A DNA stretch of 64,000 nucleotides, from assembly GCA_016195085.1 (NCBI GenBank), contig JACQAG010000061.1, forward strand, positions 1 to 64,000. Reading direction: 5' to 3'. The stretch comes from Pseudomonadota bacterium. GTDB taxonomy: Bacteria > Pseudomonadota > Alphaproteobacteria > SHVZ01. The notes beneath the pieces are model-generated. The model saw only the letters and a program-made list of their open reading frames with translations, was not told the DNA's origin and made no database searches. Position 1 is the stretch's first letter, and every line of letters starts with the position of its first letter. The position numbers and the translations under genes were made by a program. Below, piece after piece: positions 52,802 through 62,116 of this stretch.

Positions 52802-53797
52802 CTAGCGCATCACCGGGATCGCCTTGCCGATCACCTGGCTGGCCTCCAGCATCTGGTGGGCGCGCGCCGCTTCGGTGAATGGTACGGTCACGCCGACCAC
52901 GGGCTTGACGCGGCCGCGCTCGATCAACGGCCAGACGCGCTTCTCGACCGCCTCGATCAGCCGGCCCTTTTCGGCGATCGGCTGGTGACGCAGATTGACG
53001 CCGGTGATCTTGAGGCGGCGCATTGTCACTTCGCGCAAGTCGACGGTCGCCGCATGACCCTCGGGGAAGGCGACGTAGCACAGGCGCCCGGCGATCTTTA
53101 AGAGCGCGATGTTACGCGCGGCGTAGCTGGCGCCGACCATGTCAAGGATGACGTCGACGCCCTGGCCCGCGGTGTGAGCCCGGACCGCCGCCACGAATTC
53201 CTCGGCATGGTAGTTGATGGCGAGCTCCGCCCCGAAGCCGAGGCAGGCGGCGCAGCGTTCGGCCGAGCCGGCAGTCGCGATTACCGGCGAGCCATAGGCC
53301 GACGCGATCTGGATCGCCATGCTGCCGACGCCGCTGGCGCCGCCGTGGACCAGCAGCGTCTCGCCGGTTAGAAGCTGGGCCTGCTCGATGACCGAGATCC
53401 AGACGGTCAGCACGACCTCGGGCAGAGCCGCCGCCTCGACCAGGCTGAGCTGCGCCGGCACCGGTAGGCACTGGACCGCCGGGGCGATGCAGTACTCGGC
53501 ATAGCCGCCGTCGAACACCAGCGCGCAGACACGGTCGCCGACCTGCCAGCGCGCAACCCCGGCCCCGCAGCCGGCGACCACGCCGGCGACCTCGAGCCCG
53601 GGCACCGTGGTGGCTGTCGGCGGCATCGGATAGGTCCCGTAGCGCTGCATCACGTCGGCGCGGTTGACCCCGGCCGCGTGGACCTCGATCAGCACCTCAT
53701 GGGCCGCCGGAAGCGGCATCGGCCGCTCGGCCAGCACCAGTGCGTCCAGCCGGCCGTTGGCAACCGGGATGTCGATCACGCGGTGTGTCGATGGCAT
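52802..53797 (-). CDS. NAD(P)H:quinone oxidoreductase-like (MDR family)
   Basis: 331 residues from ATG 53797 with GAGGAGG 6-12 bases upstream. The N-terminal GroES-like domain has VLIEVHAAGVNRADVMQRYGTYP and PGLEVAGVV. The Rossmann domain has LVHGGASGVGSMAIQIA. Structural and catalytic zinc ligands are missing, as in quinone oxidoreductase / PIG3-type medium-chain reductases. It probably reduces quinones or enones with NADPH. It is a single gene. Confidence 0.88.
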   Translation of the reverse strand: MPSTHRVIDIPVANGRLDALVLAERPMPLPAAHEVLIEVHAAGVNRADVMQRYGTYPMPPTATTVPGLEVAGVVAGCGAGVARWQVGDRVCALVFDGGYAEYCIAPAVQCLPVPAQLSLVEAAALPEVVLTVWISVIEQAQLLTGETLLVHGGASGVGSMAIQIASAYGSPVIATAGSAERCAACLGFGAELAINYHAEEFVAAVRAHTAGQGVDVILDMVGASYAARNIALLKIAGRLCYVAFPEGHAATVDLREVTMRRLKITGVNLRHQPIAEKGRLIEAVEKRVWPLIERGRVKPVVGVTVPFTEAARAHQMLEASQVIGKAIPVMR

Positions 53798-54325
53798 GTT
53801 TCCTCCTCTGCCGCGGCGCACCAGCCGCCATTGGCACGGCCGCGATCCGTGACGTGGCGTGCGGTTCCGGATCCGCGCCGGCACCCGGCATGCCCGCGAA
53901 AATCTTGACGGACGCCGAGCTAGAATCTGCGCCGGCCTCCAACAAGCGCTCCGTGAATGTCCGCTTCTGATGGCACGAGGCTGGAGAACTGCCGGAATGA
54001 GGGTTTTTCCGCTTTTTGGAGTCAAGCAGTCAAACCAGAAATGTCGGTCGATCAACGCTCATTACCCGAAGCGGTCATTAGGCCGGTCGGGTAACCCATC
54101 CGACGCAGCCTCAGACGCCGACATCCGTCCATAGGCGCTTTCGTGGGGCGGTTCGTAGAGCGGAACGTTGAGGCGAATTCGCTCTGCAGTGTGATCCTCG
54201 TCACAACGCATTTCAAACAAACCATATTAAAATTTAGCAATTGGTCGCGTTCCTTCAGGTGTTCATTGGCCGGCATAGCTCAATCGAAAACCGGAGCGGC
54301 AGCGGCGCGGCATATTGATCATGCA
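53798..54325. other. Gap before the secreted GWG-repeat gene
   Basis: About 530 bp. Small frames exist on both strands without family resemblance. An AT-rich stretch near 54220-54240 (ACCATATTAAAATTTAGC) could belong to the promoter of the gene at 54326. The coding frame of that gene is open upstream to 54143, but those residues are not conserved-looking and the signal peptide starts at 54326. Confidence 0.5.
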
Positions 54326-56086
54326 ATGGCGTGGCTGCGGCGGCGTTCATGCCTGGTCGTCGTGGTTCACATGCTACTCGTCCTCGCGGCCTTTCCGCGT
54401 GCCGTGCTGGCTCAGAATTATTCCGACATATGGTGGGATCCTTCCGAAGGCGGCTGGGGCTTGAGCCTGGCGGATCACGGGACGCAGCTTTCGGGTGTCT
54501 TGTATGCTTACGGCCCCAACGGTCGGGCCACCTGGTACCTGATTCCGGCTGGAACGTTCAGCCAGGATAAGCGCTTTTTCTCCGGCGATATCTACTACAC
54601 CTGGGGATCGCCATTAACCGCACCGCGCAATCCCAATCAGGCGTCGATCTTTAGATACGGCTCCGTGACCCTGGATTTCATGCCGCCCGGTTTGCCGCCA
54701 GGGACGGCGCTCTTCAACATCACGCTGTCGGGAATCAACTATACGAAAACGGTTCAGCGCTTCCCATTCGGCAACGCGCCCGCGAATTGGGGTTCAGACT
54801 ATACCGACCTGTGGAGCAGCCAAACTCGGTCGGACTGGGGAATTGCGCTGGCTCAGCACGGCGACGCAGTCTTCGGCGTCTGGTACAGCTACGGCGCCTA
54901 TGGCAGCCCGGACTGGTATTTCTTTCCCGGTGCGGCCCTTTCCGGAGGGAGCAGTTTTTCGGTGCCGCTCTATTTCTCGGGCGGGCCTTATGTTCCCAGC
55001 TCGCCGTTCGATTCGAGCGGGGCTACCTCGTCGATGGTCGGCAATGTCACGGTCGACGCCAGCCACGATCAAGCGACGCTCATATCGACGCTGAACGGAG
55101 CAACGAAGCAATGGACCATCGCTCCACTGCAATTTGGCGATGGGCCGCTGGCGGTTTTCTGCGCCGCCCCTCAGATCGCCGCCGCTCCGACGGTCCTCAC
55201 CGCTTCGCCGATCAACCCGAATGCGATTCGATGGATCACGCCGCTCGGCAATCTCAATCCGCCCCACCATGCCTTGCCGACGGATCATATCTATTTCTAT
55301 ATCGCCGATCCCGACGAGCGGGAATCTCCGATCGATTTGCGCACTGAGGTCGTGGCCCCTGGTGCCGGTACCGTGAGCGCAATCATCCGGGACCTTTCGG
55401 GCGTGCCCGATACCGGGATCTATGTCTCCGTCAGTGCCGACATCACCTATTATCTCGGCCATGTGATACCCGATATTCAGATCGCCATCGGCACCGTCCT
55501 GCAGGCTGGACAACACATCGGCACCACGGGCACCGCTTATGCGATGGACCTAGGTGTGATCAATCGGAACGTGACGCAGAGTTTTGTGAATCCGTCGCGC
55601 TATATCGACAATACCCTGCATGCGGACGGCCCTTTGAAATATTACGGCGGCGTGCTTCAAAGCCTGCTTTATCTGAAGACCCACCGCCTCCAGCCGGAAT
55701 GCGACGGTAAGATCAACTACGATATCGCCGGGCGGCTGAGCGGAAACTGGTACACGATTTCCGGCACTACGACGCTCTCCTTTGTCGGCGACACCTACGA
55801 CCCGACACAGATACGCTTGTCTGTTCCCTTTGGCATGAAACCCGGCGTCGAGGGTGGCGTTGCCTCCGTAGATCCCGGCGATCCGCAGCCAAGCGACATA
55901 TCGGCGGCTTCCGGGCCGATTGTCTATACGCTCACCAGCGCCCGAACGAATTTGCCTGCTGTGGGCGCGCCGCTCGGTTACTTGCTCGTTCAGATGCTGG
56001 ACGATACCCATGTCAAGGCCGAGCCGTTTGGGATCAACGACTATCCGCGCGGCTTCACAGCCGGGGCGTTGGCGTTCTCCCGTTGA
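54326..56086 (+). CDS. Secreted protein with two GWG-type repeats and degenerate M23-like domain
   Basis: 586 residues from ATG 54326, which puts the signal peptide at the N terminus (LVVVVHMLLVLAAFPRAVLA, cleavage near 29). Two repeats follow: residues 34-150 (DIWWDPSEGGWGLSLADHG ... ATWYLIPAG) and 160-275 (DLWSSQTRSDWGIALAQHG ... DWYFFPGA). From about 302 the pattern ITPLGNLNPPHHALPTDHIY, APGAGTVSAI, ITYYLGHV, VLQAGQHIGTTG resembles an M23/LytM peptidase core. Where M23 enzymes have the HxH of the zinc site, AMDLGVI is found, so zinc catalysis is doubtful. Exported; a role at the envelope is inferred. Confidence 0.75.
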   Translation: MAWLRRRSCLVVVVHMLLVLAAFPRAVLAQNYSDIWWDPSEGGWGLSLADHGTQLSGVLYAYGPNGRATWYLIPAGTFSQDKRFFSGDIYYTWGSPLTAPRNPNQASIFRYGSVTLDFMPPGLPPGTALFNITLSGINYTKTVQRFPFGNAPANWGSDYTDLWSSQTRSDWGIALAQHGDAVFGVWYSYGAYGSPDWYFFPGAALSGGSSFSVPLYFSGGPYVPSSPFDSSGATSSMVGNVTVDASHDQATLISTLNGATKQWTIAPLQFGDGPLAVFCAAPQIAAAPTVLTASPINPNAIRWITPLGNLNPPHHALPTDHIYFYIADPDERESPIDLRTEVVAPGAGTVSAIIRDLSGVPDTGIYVSVSADITYYLGHVIPDIQIAIGTVLQAGQHIGTTGTAYAMDLGVINRNVTQSFVNPSRYIDNTLHADGPLKYYGGVLQSLLYLKTHRLQPECDGKINYDIAGRLSGNWYTISGTTTLSFVGDTYDPTQIRLSVPFGMKPGVEGGVASVDPGDPQPSDISAASGPIVYTLTSARTNLPAVGAPLGYLLVQMLDDTHVKAEPFGINDYPRGFTAGALAFSR

Positions 56087-56441
56087 TGGGCTTGACAAGT
56101 TAGCTGCCGCCACGCTCTTTGCATTGGCAATTGTGCCATACGCCGCCCCCGTATCCGTTATGGCGGCCTGATGCTCCTGGCCGCATCTGCGCTCGCCGAC
56201 GAGGCGCTCGAGCAGATGCTGTTCGGCAATCCCCAGAAAGTCATCGAGCCGTTTGCGCATGAAGGCAAGCACTTGGGGATCGGGTGAAGGCGTGAACGCG
56301 CGCTGGCAATCTCGACCCGGAACGGATTTCTGACCATCGCTGGGCGGGTCTCGGCAGCTCTGTCGATTTGCCTGTCCATTCAGCCTCGTCGGTTAGGGTA
56401 GATTGCCGGCACGCTGGTCCGGACCCTGGGAAGGACGCGCC
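56087..56441. other. Gap after the secreted protein
   Basis: 355 bp. A 38-codon plus-strand frame at 56171-56287 and opposite frames look codon-like but match no family; they could be the remnant of a decayed gene. GGGAAGGA before 56442 is the ribosome-binding site of the next gene. Confidence 0.45.
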
Positions 56442-58862
56442 ATGAAGTCGCATTATCGGGTGGTCGTCATCGGCGGCGGTGTTGTCGGTTGCTCGGTCCT
56501 TTATCATCTGGCCAAGCTCGGTTGGGCCGATATCGCGCTCATGGAGCGCAGCGTGCTCACGTCGGGCTCGAGCTGGCACGCCGCCGGCGGCTTCCACGCG
56601 CTCAACGCCGATCCCAACATCGCCGCACTCCAGGATTACACGATCAAGCTCTACAAAGAGATACAGGCGGAGTCGGGTCAGGACATCGGACTCCACATGA
56701 CCGGTGGCATCAATGTGGCGAGCGCGCCCGAACGCTGGGAATGGCTCAAGGCCGCTTATCGAATCTTTCAGACAATGGGCATCGAGACGGCTCGCCTGGT
56801 AACGCCGGACGAGATCAAGGACAGGTGCCCGATCATGGACGTGTCCGGCGTTCTCGGCGGACTCTACGACGTCAATGAAGGTCATCTCGATACCTACGGC
56901 GCCGTCTATGCCTATGCCGGAGCCGCCCGCAAGCGCGGCGCCGAAATTTTTGAGCGCAACCGGGTGCTGGAGCTCCAGGCAAAAGCCGGCGGGTCGTGGG
57001 AGGTCGTGACCGAGAAAGGCACGATCGTTGCCGAGCATGTGGTCAATTGCGGCGGACTCTGGGCGAAGCAAGTTGGCCTCATGGCCGGTATCGATCTCCC
57101 GGTGACGCCGATGGAGCATCACTATCTCTTGACGGAGACGATCCCCGAAGTCGCAGCGATGGATCGGGAGCTGCCGCTGATGGTCGACCTCGAGGGGTTC
57201 ACCTATATGCGCCAAGAGGGCAAAGGCATCCTCCTTGGCATCTACGAGACCAACTACAAGCACTGGCACATGGAAGGGGCGCCTTGGGACTACGGCATTG
57301 AACTCAATCAGGAGGACATCGATCGCATCGGGCCGGAGCTGGAGATGGGGTTCAGGCGGTTTCCCTGCCTCGAGCGGACCGGGATCAAGAAATGGGTCAA
57401 TGGCTCCTTCACATTCACGCCGGATGGAAACCCGCTGGTGGGACCCATTGCCGGCGTGCCCAACTATTGGGCGGCCTGCGGCGTCATGGCCGGGTTCCTG
57501 CAGGGCGGCGGCGTCGGCCTAAGCCTGGCGCAGTGGATGATCGAAGGCGAGCCAGGGGCCGACATCTACGGCATGGACATCGCGCGCTACGGCAAATTCG
57601 CCGCAAATCGTGAATATCTGAAGCAGACGACCGGCCAGTTCTACTCGCGTCGTTTCGTCATGACCTACCCGAACGAGCAGCTCCCGGCCGGACGAGCCCT
57701 GCGGACTGCACCTGCCTACGAGGCGATGACGGGGAATGGCAGTCGCTGGGGCGTGAGTTGGGGCCTCGAGGTTCCGATTTATTTCGCGCCGTCCACGAAC
57801 TTCGTGGAGAACCCGACGCTCAAGCGATCGAACGCACACGACATCGTCGGCGCCGAATGCCGGCGGGTCCGCGAGGGCGTCGGGCTCCTCGATATCTCCG
57901 GCTTCTCGCGCTACGAAGTGACAGGGCCGAAGGCCGGCGCGTGGCTCGACCATGTGCTGGCTTCACGCATTCCAGCACCCGGCCGAGCCGCTCTGGCACC
58001 CATGCTGTCGCCCTCGGGTAAGCTCAAGGGAGACCTGAGCGTCTTCAATTGGGGTGACGGCAACTATTGGATCATGGGGTCCTACTATCTGCGCCAATGG
58101 CATATGCGCTGGTTTGCCGGTCTTTTGCAGGATGGCGTTGCGGTCCGGGATATCTCCGATGACTGGGTGGGCTTCTCCCTCGCGGGACCGCGATCGCGCG
58201 ACGTCCTGGCCGCGGTCGTCCGCAACGCAGATGTGTCGAATACGGCGCTCCGCTTCATGTCCTGCCGCGAAATGGACGTCGGCATGTGCCGGGCCAAGGT
58301 GGGCCGCCTATCCGTGTCCGGCGAGCTCGGCTTCGAGATAAACGTGCCGGCGGCGGAGCATCTCACCCTCTACCGAACGCTGAAGCAGGTGGGTGCCGCG
58401 CACGGCATGCACGAATATGGTTTCAATGCGCTCCTCAGTCTGCGCATGGAAAAATCATTCGGCATCTGGTCACGCGAGTTCACGCAAGCCTATACGCCCG
58501 GGATGACCGGGCTCGACCGATGGATTGCGTTCGACAAAGTCGAGTTCATCGGGCGCGAAGCGGTATTGCGGGAGCGCGATGTGGAAGCAGCGCCGCGGCG
58601 CTTGGTCACCCTGGACATCGCGGCGGACGATGCCGATGCGTCTGGCTACGAGCCGGTCTGGCACAAGGGCAACCGGGTCGGCTATGTGACATCGGGGGCC
58701 TATGGGCACTGCCTGGGCAAGAGTTTGGCGCTAGCCTTGGTCGACAAGCATCTATGCAATCCAGGCACGGAACTCTCGGTGCATGTCGTCGGTGTCGAGC
58801 GCAAAGCGCAGGTTATTGCCCCATCGCCTCACGACCCAGCAGGCCGCCGCATGCGAGCGTAA
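56442..58862 (+). CDS. Dimethylglycine/sarcosine dehydrogenase-like flavoprotein
   Basis: 806 residues in the order DAO-type FAD domain, FAO_M-type linker domain, GCV_T folate-binding domain, and GCV_T C-terminal domain. The FAD fold is VVVIGGGVVGCSVL, and H46 in SGSSWHAAGGFHAL corresponds to the covalently flavinylated His of DMGDH. The folate-type part begins near residue 460 (NPTLKRSNAHDIVGAECRRVREGVGLLD). The enzyme would oxidatively demethylate an N-methylated glycine or betaine relative and pass formaldehyde to tetrahydrofolate. No glycine-betaine genes are adjacent, so the substrate is open. Confidence 0.88.
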   Translation: MKSHYRVVVIGGGVVGCSVLYHLAKLGWADIALMERSVLTSGSSWHAAGGFHALNADPNIAALQDYTIKLYKEIQAESGQDIGLHMTGGINVASAPERWEWLKAAYRIFQTMGIETARLVTPDEIKDRCPIMDVSGVLGGLYDVNEGHLDTYGAVYAYAGAARKRGAEIFERNRVLELQAKAGGSWEVVTEKGTIVAEHVVNCGGLWAKQVGLMAGIDLPVTPMEHHYLLTETIPEVAAMDRELPLMVDLEGFTYMRQEGKGILLGIYETNYKHWHMEGAPWDYGIELNQEDIDRIGPELEMGFRRFPCLERTGIKKWVNGSFTFTPDGNPLVGPIAGVPNYWAACGVMAGFLQGGGVGLSLAQWMIEGEPGADIYGMDIARYGKFAANREYLKQTTGQFYSRRFVMTYPNEQLPAGRALRTAPAYEAMTGNGSRWGVSWGLEVPIYFAPSTNFVENPTLKRSNAHDIVGAECRRVREGVGLLDISGFSRYEVTGPKAGAWLDHVLASRIPAPGRAALAPMLSPSGKLKGDLSVFNWGDGNYWIMGSYYLRQWHMRWFAGLLQDGVAVRDISDDWVGFSLAGPRSRDVLAAVVRNADVSNTALRFMSCREMDVGMCRAKVGRLSVSGELGFEINVPAAEHLTLYRTLKQVGAAHGMHEYGFNALLSLRMEKSFGIWSREFTQAYTPGMTGLDRWIAFDKVEFIGREAVLRERDVEAAPRRLVTLDIAADDADASGYEPVWHKGNRVGYVTSGAYGHCLGKSLALALVDKHLCNPGTELSVHVVGVERKAQVIAPSPHDPAGRRMRA

Positions 58863-58865
58863 TGC

Positions 58866-59678
58866 CTAGCGCTTCATAGCCTCGAAGACGATCGCCTGCA
58901 GCGTCATGCGGCCGGGATCGCGGCCGAATGCGGCAATGAGCGCATCGGTCACTGCCTTGCGTACTTGTTCGGCCTCGACGCCGCCGCGCTGGTTGATCTG
59001 CTCGATCACCGGGTTGCCGAAGACCAAGCCGCGGGCGAACTGGGCCGCTTCGGGGATCTCTTTCTCCACCGTGACCACGCTGGCGCTGAGGCCGGTGAAC
59101 CCGGCGGCGAGCAGGGACTCCTTGATCGGGTCGATCGCGTGGTAGCCGAAGGGCACGCGGTAGAATCCGGGCGGATCGGCAGGAAAGAAGCTGCCGATCG
59201 TCTCATGCGCGATGCGGGCGTAGGCATTGTAGCGGTGCGCATCCCACACATTGAAGAGATAGCGGCCGCCCGGCGCCAGGACGCGCTGCACCTCGCGGTA
59301 GGACTTGTCCTTGTCGGGAAAGAACATCACGCCGAACTGGCAGATGACGGCATCGAAGCTCGCATCGGCAAACGGTAGCTGGGTGGCGTCCGCCTGCTTG
59401 AGCTCGACCTTTTCTCCGGCTCGGAATTTTCCGCGCGCGACTTCGACCATCGGCGGATTGAGGTCGGTCGCGGTCAGCTGCGCGGCGGCCGGCAATAGAT
59501 CCCGGAGCTTGCGGGTGACGATGCCGGTGCCGCAAGCGGTCTCGAGCACCCGGGCGGGTTTCGATGCGGCGGCCCGCTTTGCCATGTCGAGGGCGTAGTC
59601 GACGAAGATCATCGGCCCGAGGCCGCGGTCGTAGTTCTCGGGAATGCTGCCGACGAAGCTCGCGACTTGCCCGCTCAT
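58866..59678 (-). CDS. Class I SAM-dependent methyltransferase
   Basis: 270 residues. Motif I is VLETACGTGIVTRKL near residue 44, followed by ATDLNPPMVEVAR (acidic loop) and QADATQLPFADASFDAVICQFGVMFFPD (motifs II-III). This is the UbiE/Methyltransf_11 type acting on small molecules. It is convergent with the DMGDH-like gene, 3 bp apart, and 24 bp downstream of xerC on the same strand. The substrate is unknown. Confidence 0.85.
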   Translation of the reverse strand: MSGQVASFVGSIPENYDRGLGPMIFVDYALDMAKRAAASKPARVLETACGTGIVTRKLRDLLPAAAQLTATDLNPPMVEVARGKFRAGEKVELKQADATQLPFADASFDAVICQFGVMFFPDKDKSYREVQRVLAPGGRYLFNVWDAHRYNAYARIAHETIGSFFPADPPGFYRVPFGYHAIDPIKESLLAAGFTGLSASVVTVEKEIPEAAQFARGLVFGNPVIEQINQRGGVEAEQVRKAVTDALIAAFGRDPGRMTLQAIVFEAMKR

Positions 59679-59702
59679 GAAGCCCTCCTCCGATCCGGAC
59701 TC

Positions 59703-60653
59703 TCAGCCTCTGGCGCGCGGATGCGCGACGCGATGCACCTCGATGAGCCGGCCCAGATCGACCGCGGTATAGCGCTGGGTGGTGGACAGCGAGCTATGGC
59801 CCAAGAGCTCCTGGATCGCCCTCAGATCGGCCCCTTCGGCCAAGAGATGAGTGGCGAAGCTGTGCCTGAGGGCATGGGGCGTGGCCGAGTCGGCCAAGCC
59901 CAGACCGGCGCGCAGCTTTGCCATGGCACCCTGCACGATGCGCGCATTCAGCCGCTTGCCGCGGACGCCGACGAACAGCGGATCCTTAGGCCCGAGCCCG
60001 ATCGGACAAAGCCTGAGATAGGCCTCGATCGCATTCGCCACCACCGGCAGCACCGGCACCATCCTTTGCTTGTTGCCCTTGCCGGTGACGGTCATCGCCG
60101 GCGGGTGCGGTGCTTGGCCGCGATTCAAGGCCAAGGCCTCGCCGATACGCAACCCAGCACCATAGAGCAAGGTCATGATCGCCAGATCGCGGGCACCGAC
60201 CCACTCCTCGATCGGGAGCAACGCAGCTTCGTCCAGCGTCCGCTCCGCCTCGCCCACGCTCAAGGCCTTGGGCACGGAGCGGGGCAGACGCGGCGTGCGC
60301 ACGACACCCAAGGCCGGGCTCTGGGCTAGCCCGCGACGCTCCAGGAACCGGATGAGATTGCGCAGGCTGGCGAGCGCGCGCGCGGTCGAGCTGCGCTTCA
60401 GCCCGTCGGTCGCGCGCCTGGCGAGATAGGCGCGGTAATCCGCCGGCTTCAAGGCCGAGAGGTGCTGGAGACCGGGCATCTCGCCCAGATGCTGGGTGAG
60501 GAAATCGAGGAAGCCGGCGATGTCGCTGGCATAGGCAGACAGCGTATGGAGAGACGCGCGCCGCTCGCTTGCAAGCCAGGAGCGCCAATCGCCGATCGCT
60601 GCGGTCAGCCGCTCATCGGCCGAAAAGCCGATTACGCCGGCAGATCCAGCCAT
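59703..60653 (-). CDS. xerC: Tyrosine recombinase XerC
   Basis: 316 residues. The N-terminal SAM-like DNA-binding domain covers about 15-110. The catalytic set is complete: R169 (GAGLRIGEAL), K192 (GKGNKQR), H260 and R263 (HALRHSF), H286 (LGHSS) and nucleophile Y295 (TTQRYT). It resolves chromosome dimers at dif with XerD. It overlaps the DUF484 gene by 22 bp, a pairing common in proteobacteria. Confidence 0.95.
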   Translation of the reverse strand: MAGSAGVIGFSADERLTAAIGDWRSWLASERRASLHTLSAYASDIAGFLDFLTQHLGEMPGLQHLSALKPADYRAYLARRATDGLKRSSTARALASLRNLIRFLERRGLAQSPALGVVRTPRLPRSVPKALSVGEAERTLDEAALLPIEEWVGARDLAIMTLLYGAGLRIGEALALNRGQAPHPPAMTVTGKGNKQRMVPVLPVVANAIEAYLRLCPIGLGPKDPLFVGVRGKRLNARIVQGAMAKLRAGLGLADSATPHALRHSFATHLLAEGADLRAIQELLGHSSLSTTQRYTAVDLGRLIEVHRVAHPRARG

Positions 60654-61363
60654 GTCCGGATCGAGAACTCGAGGGCCCGGGCAAGAAAGCCCAGAAGCTC
60701 GGTGCCCTGGCCGGGATGGAAGGCGCCTTCGCGCCTGGAGCCGAAGGCGACCAGCCCGGCCGGCGCCCGGGAACTCACCCGGAGCCGGACCAGCGCATCG
60801 GAGCGCACCAGGCTCGCCGCCGCCCCGAAGATGCTGGCGTCGCCCTCGGTGATCGAACGCAGCATGACCTCGCGGTTCGGGCCCATGAAGCCGTCGACCG
60901 CATGCGGGGGTAGCCTAACGATGCCGGCGGCGCGCGCGCCCGGCAGCATGGTGCCATTCGCCTCGACGCAGAGCGTCACCACGTCGACGTCGAGGACGAC
61001 CGCGAGGTCGGTGGTGATGATCTGCAGCAGATGATCGCAGCTGGTGGCAGTGAGCAGCGCCAGCACGGCCGCATGCACCCGGCTCTGGTTCTGCAGGTTG
61101 ACCCGCGAGGTGGCGATCAGCTTCCTCTGGGTGGCCTTGAGCCGGGTCACCTCGGCGCGAATCCGATCCAGGAGGAAGGTCTGCAGATCGACCACCCCCT
61201 CGCCGATCTCGCGCTCCGGCGGCCTGAGCGCCAGGACCGCGTCGGGATGCTTCAAGAGGAAATCCGGGTGCAGGCGCAGATACTCCGTCACCGTCTGGGC
61301 GTCGAGCTCGTCCTCGGGCGGAACGATGGCGGGCTTTTGCGGGTCCATGGGCGTGCGGGTCAT
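60632..61363 (-). CDS. DUF484 family protein (GAF-like)
   Basis: 243 residues. LDAQTVTEYLRLHPDFLLKHPDAVLAL is the family N-terminal signature, followed by VVDLQTFLLDRIRAEVTRLKATQRKLIATSRVN as a helical linker and a GAF-like domain to the C terminus. The function is unknown; it is regularly linked to xerC. An alternative start at Met-6 is possible. Confidence 0.9.
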   Translation of the reverse strand: MTRTPMDPQKPAIVPPEDELDAQTVTEYLRLHPDFLLKHPDAVLALRPPEREIGEGVVDLQTFLLDRIRAEVTRLKATQRKLIATSRVNLQNQSRVHAAVLALLTATSCDHLLQIITTDLAVVLDVDVVTLCVEANGTMLPGARAAGIVRLPPHAVDGFMGPNREVMLRSITEGDASIFGAAASLVRSDALVRLRVSSRAPAGLVAFGSRREGAFHPGQGTELLGFLARALEFSIRTWLDLPA

Positions 61364-61410
61364 AGTGCTGCCAGGGTCATGGGGTGGCCAAGTCTAGAGG
61401 ATCGCCGTGC

Positions 61411-62067
61411 TCAAAGGATTGACTGTCCGGTCTTCTTCCAATCGGCAAGAAAGGCATCGAGCCCTTTGTCGGTGAGCGGATGCTTGAACATCTGCTTGAG
61501 CACGGCAGGCGGCAAGGTCGCAACATGGGCGCCGAGCTTGGCCGCCTCGATCACGTGAATCGGATGGCGCACCGAGGCGACCAGCACTTCCGTGCGGATG
61601 TCCTCGTAATTGTCGTAGATCTCGACGATTTCGGCGATGAGCTGCATGCCGTCCTGGCCGATATCGTCGAGGCGGCCGACGAAGGGGGAGATGAAGCTCG
61701 CCCCGGCCTTGGCGGCGAGCAAGGCCTGGGCCGCGGAAAAGCACAAGGTGACGTTGACCTTGGTGCCTTCCTGGGAAAGCGCCCGGCAGGATTTGAGTCC
61801 GTCGGGGGTGAGCGGCACCTTGACCGTGACGTTCTTGGCGATCTTGGCGAGCTTGCGTCCCTCGGCCAGCATCGTGGCATAGTCGGTCGCGGTCACCTCG
61901 GCCGAGACCGGGCCGGGCACCACGGCGCAGATCTCCTTGATCACCTCCAGCATCGGCCGGCCGCTCTTCTGGATCAGGGACGGGTTGGTGGTGACGCCAT
62001 CGAGGAGGCCGGTTGCCTCGAGCTCGCGAATCTCCGCCACGTCGGCGGTGTCGATGAAGAACTTCAT
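61411..62067 (-). CDS. fsa: Fructose-6-phosphate aldolase / transaldolase (MipB/TalC family)
   Basis: 218 residues, the short transaldolase-like class. [36 protein letters not shown] opens the barrel, and the Schiff-base lysine is K83 in [23 protein letters not shown] and [17 protein letters not shown] are conserved. It performs transaldolase or fructose-6-phosphate aldolase chemistry in the cytoplasm. It is divergent from priA with 49 bp between the starts. Confidence 0.93.
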   Translation of the reverse strand: MKFFIDTADVAEIRELEATGLLDGVTTNPSLIQKSGRPMLEVIKEICAVVPGPVSAEVTATDYATMLAEGRKLAKIAKNVTVKVPLTPDGLKSCRALSQEGTKVNVTLCFSAAQALLAAKAGASFISPFVGRLDDIGQDGMQLIAEIVEIYDNYEDIRTEVLVASVRHPIHVIEAAKLGAHVATLPPAVLKQMFKHPLTDKGLDAFLADWKKTGQSIL

Positions 62068-62116
62068 GAGAAAGCTGCCGAACCTGGCCTCGAAAACATA
62101 CTAGCAATTGTAGCTG

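Noticed and set aside
54143-54325. N-terminal extension of the secreted GWG-repeat protein
   Set aside because: Using this start would bury the signal peptide about 60 residues inside the protein; the ATG at 54326 places it at the N terminus.
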